Below, piece after piece: positions 36,452-44,500 of a DNA stretch of 64,000 bases. Made by a program: the position numbers and the translations under genes. Numbering within the stretch: position 1 is the first letter of the stretch; each line of letters begins with the position of its first letter. A model generated the notes under the pieces. The model was given only the letters and a program-made list of their open reading frames with translations. It searched no databases and was not told the DNA's origin. The stretch comes from UBA3937 sp050951585 (GTDB taxonomy: Bacteria; Bacillota; Peptococcia; DRI-13; DTU073): the NCBI GenBank assembly GCA_050951585.1, contig JBMNJI010000007.1, positions 1 through 64,000 of the forward strand, written 5' to 3'.

Positions 36452-36883
36452 TCAAGAATGCTCAATCCCTTCACCCCCACCTATTTGCTTCTTTTTGTTA
36501 AACATTCTATGGATAAAGTTGATGTGCCCTTTTGCCTCAAACTCCTTTTCCTTCTCATACATCTCCAATAAGATTGCGTAAAGATTCTCCACCTTATATT
36601 TTCTCTTCTGCGGCGTCAGAAACATAAACTTCATGATGCAAACCAGAAATTGTTCAAACGGCATCCCGTTGTAATTAAAGAATCCGACTAAAAAGAGGGG
36701 GCCGGCGGTGAAAATAATCACCCAACTGGCAATTTGATCCCCGATATAAGGACGGGCAAAGATATATAAAGGCACATTAATCGCTAACGCCAAAACACTG
36801 CAAACAGTTTGCCGTACATTCAGACCAAGAAATAATTTTTCTTTATAGGTACGAATTTCTTTTGGTATGCGAACTTCGATCAC
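36452..36883 (-). CDS. prgI: PrgI-family protein (VirB3-like)
   Basis: The 143-residue protein begins VRIPKEIRTYKEKLFLGL, characteristic of PrgI, with two membrane helices (about 25-45 and 52-72). It is the VirB3-like inner-membrane part of Gram-positive type IV secretion systems and lies just upstream of virB4, as usual. Its final codons overlap an open frame that could belong to VirB4. Confidence 0.92.
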   Translation of the reverse strand: MIEVRIPKEIRTYKEKLFLGLNVRQTVCSVLALAINVPLYIFARPYIGDQIASWVIIFTAGPLFLVGFFNYNGMPFEQFLVCIMKFMFLTPQKRKYKVENLYAILLEMYEKEKEFEAKGHINFIHRMFNKKKQIGGGEGIEHS

Positions 36884-36907
36884 GATTATTCTCTCCTTTC
36901 ATCCTCA

Positions 36908-37744
36908 TTACAGACCGACAAGCGCTCTCGCCCAGCCCTCGGATTTGAGAAGCATTAGTAATAAAGCTAACGAAGACAACAGATATCTAATCAGACCAAA
37001 GGTATTATCCACGATACCCTGCTCGATTATCCATGCTCTGGCGATGGCCAGATAGGTAAAGACAATTAGTAAAATCACCAGGCCTTGCAAGAGAACGGCC
37101 ATATAGGACTGAAAAAAGCGAAAGGCAATAGAGGAGAATTCATCAGACACCATGGTGGCAATAGGCAGTGGGGCGATAAAGGTATAAACGCAGATCTCGA
37201 CAAAACGTCCGATCAGGATTCCATAGATGAAGATTTTAATAATGAGCATCCCAAGCCAGATGACAATGTATTCAATGGCATAAAAGATCTGCCCGAGAAA
37301 ATCTTCATTCTCCATTTGGGTAATAATCTGGTTAAAATCAATTATTTCCTGGGACTCCCCGCCGAGGCTGCCCAGCGCCGGCAAATTAGCCAGGATATAG
37401 ACAACAATCTCTGCACAGATCGATAAAAAGAATAAACAATTTTCCATGACGAATTTGGCCACAATAAAGCGGAACATCCACTTGAGAATGTTTTCCCAAT
37501 TGGTGAACTCAAACAGCATTGCTTTATTAAAAAAACCTATGAGAAAAAAGAAACTCATTAAAGTAAGTCCCATAGGTAAAACGACCGCATAAATATCCAG
37601 AATAATTCCGTTTACGACATTAAGGGTATCATCCCCCGTCATTAACGGTATACGTATTACCCATTCGATTATACGTAGCAGATCATCCTCGAGGCCAAAA
37701 AAAGTACTTAAGAGTTCTCGGACAAAATTCACCACAGCATCCAT
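36908..37744 (-). CDS. VirB6-like polytopic T4SS membrane protein
   Basis: The 278-residue protein has about six membrane helices and motifs seen in clostridial conjugal-transfer TrbL/VirB6-like proteins: NGIILDIYAVVLPMGLTL, the FTNWENILKWMFRF segment and RFVEICVYTFIAPLP. It would form the channel platform at the cell membrane. It lies between the pilin and prgI. Confidence 0.88.
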   Translation of the reverse strand: MDAVVNFVRELLSTFFGLEDDLLRIIEWVIRIPLMTGDDTLNVVNGIILDIYAVVLPMGLTLMSFFFLIGFFNKAMLFEFTNWENILKWMFRFIVAKFVMENCLFFLSICAEIVVYILANLPALGSLGGESQEIIDFNQIITQMENEDFLGQIFYAIEYIVIWLGMLIIKIFIYGILIGRFVEICVYTFIAPLPIATMVSDEFSSIAFRFFQSYMAVLLQGLVILLIVFTYLAIARAWIIEQGIVDNTFGLIRYLLSSLALLLMLLKSEGWARALVGL

Positions 37745-37888
37745 CTATTCTCACCGCCTCATTTGCCAAATAGCTTCTGTCTTTTCTTAACTTTATTGTA
37801 ACCGAAAACAGCGTAAAAATACACAGTTATTTAGATTCTTGATAATATATTGAATTATCGTGTCGAAGAGACGCGGCAGTTCAATGAT

Positions 37889-37923
37889 TAAAAATGGTGG
37901 AGCAAAAACATGCAGCTCCACCA
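37889..37923 (-). terminator. Terminator between pilin and the rest of the T4SS operon
   Basis: On the minus strand TGGTGGAGC (37923-37915) pairs perfectly with GCTCCACCA (37903-37895), followed by TTTTT. Its place after the pilin gene suggests partial termination that keeps pilin message in excess. Confidence 0.85.
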
Positions 37924-38029
37924 AATGTATTTAAGAAACGCCTTCTTAATTTTTGTTACACGGGAGCCATATTTATGCCGTCCGCTTCAATCATAAACGT
38001 ACCGTGTTTCGCGAATCGCTAGCTTCATT

Positions 38030-38416
38030 CTATATGAAGAAGAATAAGGTATTAGCTGCGGCGCAGAGTCCGTATACCATGAAACCGGCCGCCAGGGTCT
38101 TCATTCCGGTAACCTTCGCGTCCGCATCGTCATTCATGAAACCAAGGGCCACCTGGACCCCGCCGAAGAATGCTACAACAAGCCCGATTTTCGCTACCCA
38201 GCCGACGATCCATTGAATAACCACATCAATTCGCTGATGTCCCAACGTGATTGCGGTGTCCAGATCGCCGCCACCTTCGTCTTCATCAACTGCCGGAGGA
38301 TCTGTAGCCAATACCGGGCAGCATATCATAGTTATCATGGCAATAACCACAAACAAAACTCTCCACATTTTTCTCATTCCGTGTTTTTTCGCAGCTTTAC
38401 TATTCTTCATTTCCAT
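38030..38416 (-). CDS. VirB2-like T4SS pilin
   Basis: The 128-residue protein has a signal peptide (VLFVVIAMITMICCPVLA), a short acidic mature N-terminus, then two membrane helices (WIVGWVAKIGLVVAFFGGVQVALGF in adjoining pieces and AAGFMVYGLCAAANTLFFFI). This is the usual VirB2/TrbC-like topology. It follows virD4 and precedes the VirB6-like gene. Close relatives are common in clostridial integrative elements. Confidence 0.85.
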   Translation of the reverse strand: MEMKNSKAAKKHGMRKMWRVLFVVIAMITMICCPVLATDPPAVDEDEGGGDLDTAITLGHQRIDVVIQWIVGWVAKIGLVVAFFGGVQVALGFMNDDADAKVTGMKTLAAGFMVYGLCAAANTLFFFI

Positions 38417-38493
38417 CCACCCCTTTTAGAATTTTTTTAATCAACCTCTTAATTTTTCAAAATCACTTTAATCTTACCCTCTGCTTAATCCCT

Positions 38494-40326
38494 TTACCTG
38501 ATGCTATAACCCCTCTCTCTTATTAATTCGTTCTCCTCGGGTCTTTTCCCTTTAGACAATTCGACTTTATTTTCAATTTTTCTGACCCTTCTTACTGTCC
38601 GGTAATCAAACAGGTAATGAGGATCACTTTCATAAGTATATTTATAGTTTTTATGATTATTTACTTCATATTTTTTCGAATAGAAGGGATATATGCCTCT
38701 GATGATTAAAATGCAATCCTGATCGGGCATTCTCGCCAGTTCGTCCGGTAACATAAGCTCCCTGCCCATTACATCATAGCTGGTTGTCCCGGTGCGTTCC
38801 CATCTTGGTTGCTTGGATAATGAATAAGTACTTGTATCAATCGTCTCTCTGCCAAGCACCCTGCTCACATGCTCCAGCGTAAACTGATCCAAGCTTCCCA
38901 GGAAAAGCAGACTGTCACAGTTGCCGATGATGGTTTCATATGTACCTTCATAAATGGTTTTAATCTGGGCAAGGTTTTTGACAATTATACTGACGCTAAC
39001 ATTTTTTGTGCCCAAAGATGAGAGCAAACGTTCAAAATCAATTAACTTGCCATGAAGAATAAATTCATCAAGAATACAACGTACCGGAATCTTCAATTTC
39101 CCTGTGGGTGACTCACTGGCCACCCGTAACGCTGTTTCAAAAAACTGCGTATACAGCAAAGCGGTGATAAAACTAAGCGCCATATAGGCATCAGAGATAA
39201 CCACAAACAAGGCCGTTTTTTCTTCACCGATTTTATCCATCTCTAAAGTATCTGTCGCCGTAAGATTAATTATATCTGAAAGATTAAACATGACCAGACG
39301 GGCATTGGCGGATACTAAAATTGAACGGCTGGTTTTTTTGGAGGATTGTTTATAGATCGTATACTGTTTAACAGCGATGTGATTAGGATTCTCTTCGGCC
39401 AGACGAGCAAAGATGCGATCAAGTTCGCTCTCAAAATGATCATCATCATCTTTTTCTTCACCTTTTCTAAGTAATTCAAGTACTGCATTGATTGTCTGAT
39501 CCTTTTTCGAATATTCATACCAAACATAGTAAAATACCGCTCCTAATAGGGCGACTTCTGCCTTTTCCCAAAATTGCTCATATGCTTTCGCTTCCTCTGT
39601 GGTTGTATTTTCCATTATACAATATATAACATTAAAAACATCTATTTCCCCATGCATATAGTGAAAAGGGTTATATCCGTCACTATATTCTCTCTGGACC
39701 AGATTTAGTACCTTTATTTTATAACCTTGCTGCTGTAAGAAGGCCCCTGTTTCCCGAAGCATATTCCCGTTAGGATCCGAGATCACATATGAGCTATGGG
39801 CCTGCAAAATGTTTGGCATCACATAAGACCATGTTTTTCCGGTACCCGGACCACCTATCACTAAAGCATTCAGGTTTTTATTGGTTTTTTCCTTATTCAA
39901 ACTCAGCCATTCGGTTTTCGTGAAAATGATATTATTATCTTCATTTATATCCTTTAAAGGCTTGCTTTCCTTAGTGCCGCCCCACTGCGCTGTACCATAC
40001 TCTTTCCCGACCATGAATTTTTTTCTGGTCGTAAAATAGTATACTACAACTAAGAAATATGCCAGAGTATACCAGGCCAAATATCTAATCGCCAGCGGAT
40101 CCGGAATGAAAACCGGAAAATTAGCCAAATGATAATTAAAATCGTCGAAAATTAACTCATAATATTCGAGCTGAAAACCTCCGTAAATGGCTACCACCGT
40201 ACCAAAATGGAGCACCAGATAAGCTGTCATAATATATCCGATTGTGAAAAGCATCTTGTCGTTCTTGAGTTTTCTTTCCCTTTTAGATTGTTCAGTCATT
40301 TCAGGCTGCACCTCTTTTATCTGCAT
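38494..40326 (-). CDS. VirD4-family conjugation coupling protein
   Basis: The 610-residue ATPase hands substrate to the secretion channel. Two or three N-terminal membrane helices (about 25-50, 85-105) precede Walker A GGPGTGKTWSYVMP near 155 and the DPNGNMLRETG segment; FHYMHGEIDVFNVI and RCILDEFILHGK (Walker B region) follow. The C-terminus is basic and acidic-mixed. It is the first gene of the module, which has no relaxase next to it. Confidence 0.93.
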   Translation of the reverse strand: MQIKEVQPEMTEQSKRERKLKNDKMLFTIGYIMTAYLVLHFGTVVAIYGGFQLEYYELIFDDFNYHLANFPVFIPDPLAIRYLAWYTLAYFLVVVYYFTTRKKFMVGKEYGTAQWGGTKESKPLKDINEDNNIIFTKTEWLSLNKEKTNKNLNALVIGGPGTGKTWSYVMPNILQAHSSYVISDPNGNMLRETGAFLQQQGYKIKVLNLVQREYSDGYNPFHYMHGEIDVFNVIYCIMENTTTEEAKAYEQFWEKAEVALLGAVFYYVWYEYSKKDQTINAVLELLRKGEEKDDDDHFESELDRIFARLAEENPNHIAVKQYTIYKQSSKKTSRSILVSANARLVMFNLSDIINLTATDTLEMDKIGEEKTALFVVISDAYMALSFITALLYTQFFETALRVASESPTGKLKIPVRCILDEFILHGKLIDFERLLSSLGTKNVSVSIIVKNLAQIKTIYEGTYETIIGNCDSLLFLGSLDQFTLEHVSRVLGRETIDTSTYSLSKQPRWERTGTTSYDVMGRELMLPDELARMPDQDCILIIRGIYPFYSKKYEVNNHKNYKYTYESDPHYLFDYRTVRRVRKIENKVELSKGKRPEENELIRERGYSIR

Positions 40327-40463
40327 GCTTCTGATTTCTTCACAATTCTTCCAAAATAATCATCCTCCGAGTAACTACATTATAGCAGTTTTCTCCAGCA
40401 GTCACAATATGATTATAGAAAATTAGAGTATATTTAAAATAAATATTGCCCGTAAGTAGGCAT

Positions 40464-40503
40464 AAAAAAAGCCGTATCCAACGAAAAACTGTCGAATACA
40501 GCA
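40464..40503 (-). terminator. Terminator of the sigma/macroglobulin/Memo operon
   Basis: On the minus strand GCTGTATTC pairs with GGATACGGC (including wobble pairs) and seven T follow, about 65 bp after the Memo-like gene. The rest of 40327-40566 shows no gene. Confidence 0.75.
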
Positions 40504-40566
40504 CAACTACATCAGTATTTATTTTTTCTTTACGTCCTATCTGAAAAGCGACCTAAAAAGACGATT

Positions 40567-41577
40567 TTACCGGGTTTTTTGGCTGAATAATAAGGTAAAA
40601 TAACTGGTCGTTTCGATGTGATGATCCTGAAAAAGCTCGCCTGAATTAGTATTCTTGAGGACCGTGAAATCCTTTAATCCTTTCCTTTCCGCCCAGCGAA
40701 AGGCCATGGACAGGGATGCGGGAGAATCAAGGTAATCATTCCCCAAAAGAAATAAGGTCGGATAGTCGAAATTTCTCATTACCTGTAAGGTAAAACGGTC
40801 CTTTTCTTTGGCTTCTTCCCCGGTGAGATAATGGGAAAAGTCAACCGAAGCAAGAAGCAAGCCGCTTTTTTCGGCAAGAAGCGGCTCAAAATTATCCAAC
40901 AGTTCATCGACTTCCTGCAGGGATACATCATGATGAAGAATTAACGGGACAACCTGCACGTCAGGCAGGAACTTCTTAATTAAGGGCATCAGGTTCCCGA
41001 CCGCATGTTCTTTATCCAGGACTGCTTCGTCCCTGACAACCACATTTTTCTCCAGTAATGCCTGCACGATCTGTCTTTCCGTTTTGACGAGCCCTAAGGG
41101 GGTCTGCCAATCTCCATAGCCGCTGATTATCCTGCCGCCTTCATTATAATGATTCGGCCCAACCAGGATGATTACTTCCGGTTCCTGCCCGGCAATCGCT
41201 TCCATTAGTTCGGTAATTAAAGCACCGGCGACCAGATGGTGCGGAACAACTCCGGATACGATCGTCTCGCCCTGCGCTTGATTGACATCCTGAGCCTGTT
41301 GTACGTCCGGAACCTGCTGAGTATCACGAACTTGCGGTGCGGCGTCCCAGGCTGGCTGAGACGCTAAAACGTGCGCCAGTTCTTCCGCGGATACAAAGCT
41401 GGGATGGGCCGGGACTTCCAAAGAATTAAACGGCTCTCTCTCCGCCTTCTGCCTGTCGGTTGCCCGTCCGGTTCCCTTTTCACAGCTGGAGAGCACCGTG
41501 CTCCCGACCAGAAGAAGAAGCAGGAGCAAAAGTAGCCATATGCGGTAATTTCCCCAGTCATCCCTTCCTGCTCTCAT
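40567..41577 (-). CDS. Memo-family lipoprotein (AmmeMemoRadiSam protein B-like)
   Basis: The 336-residue protein has an N-terminal helix and lipobox LSSC (Cys32), so the domain should sit outside the membrane. The Memo fold (related to class III extradiol dioxygenases) shows the three expected histidine sites: VPHHLVAG, GPNHYN and VDFSHYL. A Pro/Gln/Asp-rich linker follows the lipobox. Its ATG overlaps the macroglobulin stop (ATGA), so the two are translationally coupled. Substrate and activity are unknown. Confidence 0.85.
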   Translation of the reverse strand: MRAGRDDWGNYRIWLLLLLLLLLVGSTVLSSCEKGTGRATDRQKAEREPFNSLEVPAHPSFVSAEELAHVLASQPAWDAAPQVRDTQQVPDVQQAQDVNQAQGETIVSGVVPHHLVAGALITELMEAIAGQEPEVIILVGPNHYNEGGRIISGYGDWQTPLGLVKTERQIVQALLEKNVVVRDEAVLDKEHAVGNLMPLIKKFLPDVQVVPLILHHDVSLQEVDELLDNFEPLLAEKSGLLLASVDFSHYLTGEEAKEKDRFTLQVMRNFDYPTLFLLGNDYLDSPASLSMAFRWAERKGLKDFTVLKNTNSGELFQDHHIETTSYFTLLFSQKTR

Positions 41578-44500
41578 TTGATCTCAATCCTGTTTTCAGG
41601 GCCTAAGATACAGATATCCTGATTATTCACCTGACTAAGCAAGGTCCCCTGGGCCGTAAAGGTGCCCGGTGAGATGACCCGTGCATAATAAACAATCTTT
41701 CCTGTCCCTTTTCCGATCTGGAAGGAGATCTTTTGCCCCTTTACTTCAGACGGATAAGCCAACCAATGAGAAATCTGATCAGTTCTGTCATAAGGCCGCG
41801 GCACATATTTCAATCCGGCCGGTAACACATCCACGATTTCGTATCGTCCGCCTGGGGCTATATCTTTGACCTCGTAGTGAATCACAATCTCCACGAGGGC
41901 CCCGCGCGGTATTGTCTGCAAAGCCTTTCCGTTTACCAGATAGAGCCGCGTAATAGCCAGATCGTCCCGCGCCGGTATTTCGTCCTTTTGATAGGGTGAA
42001 CTGAAAGAGGTCATTACCCCGACCTTCCCGCTAATCTCCGTAAATTTGAGCTGGGCTAACTCTTCCGGCAAGACAGACAAGGTAAATGTTTCCCGCCCTT
42101 TCAGGGTTTTTTGCTCCGTTTTCCCGTTCCGCTCATAGGTGAAGCTGACCGGAGCGCTGTCCAGATAACGAAGCTGGTATTGTAAGACCTGTAATTGTTC
42201 CAAATTGGTGAGTAACTCCTGCCCCGGGTTCTCCAGAAGATACTGATAGAATTTATTCTTCTCCGAAGCATCCAGCTTCGCCGCCAACATAGCCAGCTGC
42301 GCTGTGGCAGCCACAATCTCGTCCTGGCTTTGGCCAATCTTCACGCGATAAGTATTGCCCAGGTCCTCGCCGTATTTCCCCAGCAATTCGGCGTAAATCT
42401 GCCGGGCCGCGGCACCGTTGCCGATATCCAGCATCGCTAAAGCAAGATGAACCTGCTGCGCCGGTGCCAGATCGTCGTGGGCAAGGTAAGCATTAATATC
42501 CAGGAGAACCGGTTCGCCTAAGGCGCCTAAGCCCCACAGGGCCAGAGTGGGGTCTTCCCCTTTTTCCGCCCCGGTTTCCAATAAGTCGTAGAAATATCCC
42601 TCCATCGCCCCGTAATCAAAACCGGCACTCCCTAAGGAAGCGACCAGCGCGGTCATGGCCGGATCACTTTCGGCATACGGGAGAATGGCGATCCCCCCGT
42701 CAGCCTGCTGATAGGCCTGAAGGTTTTCCGCATCCTGACTGTTGCTGCCGGTGCTTTGGACATTCCCCTGACCGGTTGCGCTGCCCAGATAATACTCATT
42801 CAGCAACCTTTTCGCCTCACGGGCGGCCAGCTTTTGCTCAAAGCGGCTGCCGTACTGCCAGGCTAACCTTGACAAGCCGCGTAAATACTGACTCTTCTCG
42901 TAATCACTGAATACAATCAGGGCCGGTTCTTTGGCACTGCCTGTCAAAACAGTGTCTTCCGCTAAGAGCTGATGGGTGGTTTTGGTCCGTTCCAGCAAGG
43001 AGGAAACAACCGTAAATTGCTGGCTGAGCTTATCCCGGTAATTACCTGCATTTCCTTCTATGGTCAGGGTATAGGTGCCCTCCTTTAGCGTGGGAAGCTG
43101 CCAGTCGATATTCTCGGTCAAAATCCCCTGCTGCTTTTTCGTTTGCACAGTTTTCCCGGTCTGGTCACGTAGTTCCATGGTATAAGAGACCATATCCTTA
43201 CCGCTTACCTTTTCCCCGTAGGAACGCACGACAACAATGGGGGCATCGCCCGCCAGGTATTGCTCATTGAACACCATCCCCACAAAGAAAGGTAAACGAA
43301 CAGGGATCTGGGCTGTACCGCTACCGGCCTGCAAATTCTGGGTCAAAGCATGATAAGTAACACGCCAGCTAGTTAAATTATCCGGCAGCACAAACTCCAC
43401 CTGGGCCTCGCCACGGTTATCTGTTTCCACCGTCGTAAACAAGACCGTATCCCGGAAATCCTTCCGTTCCGACCCGCCTTCCCCGCCGTGTTCGGCTCCT
43501 CCGTCATACTGGGGATGGTCATGGGTGGCTTTGGTATTCAGGTTCAGCCAGACAAAATCCTGGTAGAGCCGCGCTAAAAAGTCGACCCACTGCTCTTGCA
43601 TACTGTAAATGGCCTCATCAACAAGATTCAGGTTCACACTAGCCTTGACCGGTTTATTTTTCTCATCGGTCACCTTTACCTGCAACTGCACCTTATCCCC
43701 GGGCCGGTATTCCGCCTGATCGGTCTTAATCTGCACTTGCAGGGCCTTTTTCGCCCGGTTAAAAGGAATTATCCTGGGCAAAGCCTCGTGATAACTAATC
43801 CCGTCAAAGTACACCGCGCCCACATTCGTATTGGGCTGATCCGCCTCCGCATAATTAAAGCTATACTGGGGCTCATCGAGAAGTTGATACGTCTCAATCT
43901 CTTTTTGTCCCCGATAGAAAAGATAGCCCTGTTTTTTCCCGGGCAATTGCCGTTCATTTTCGAAGAGCGTTAAATTAACCTGCTCTCCGCCGGCAAAGGA
44001 CTCCTGCCCTTCGGGCAAACGCACTTCATAGTACGCGTAATATGAATCAGGCATGACGGCATTCCCGTAATGGACATACACCTGTTCCTGTGTCAGCCTT
44101 CCTTCTGCATCCTGCGTGGTCAATTCGATATAGTAGGTCTCCTTGGGATCAAGGGTTCCCTTGTAAACCGCTTTTCCGGCCTCATCAGTAACCAGCGTGA
44201 ATTCGTCCAGCTTCTTGGGGGAATAATTATAGGAATAGATTTTTTCCACCTGCTTGCTGATAAAGTTATACCGCTGCCCCATTTCTTCTTTGGTCCACAC
44301 TCTCTGATAGAAAACACCGTTGATTTTTTGTCCGGCTACCGGAGCGCTGACATAATTCTCCCTGGTCAGATCCGCACCGGCATTTATTTTGCTTAAATCG
44401 ATCCCCGACACCTGAGTATGCAGGGTGAATTCCTCTCCGGCCTTCTCAACCATTCCTTCTAATAAAAGCTTGCTCGTAAAAACGTAAATATTACTTGATG

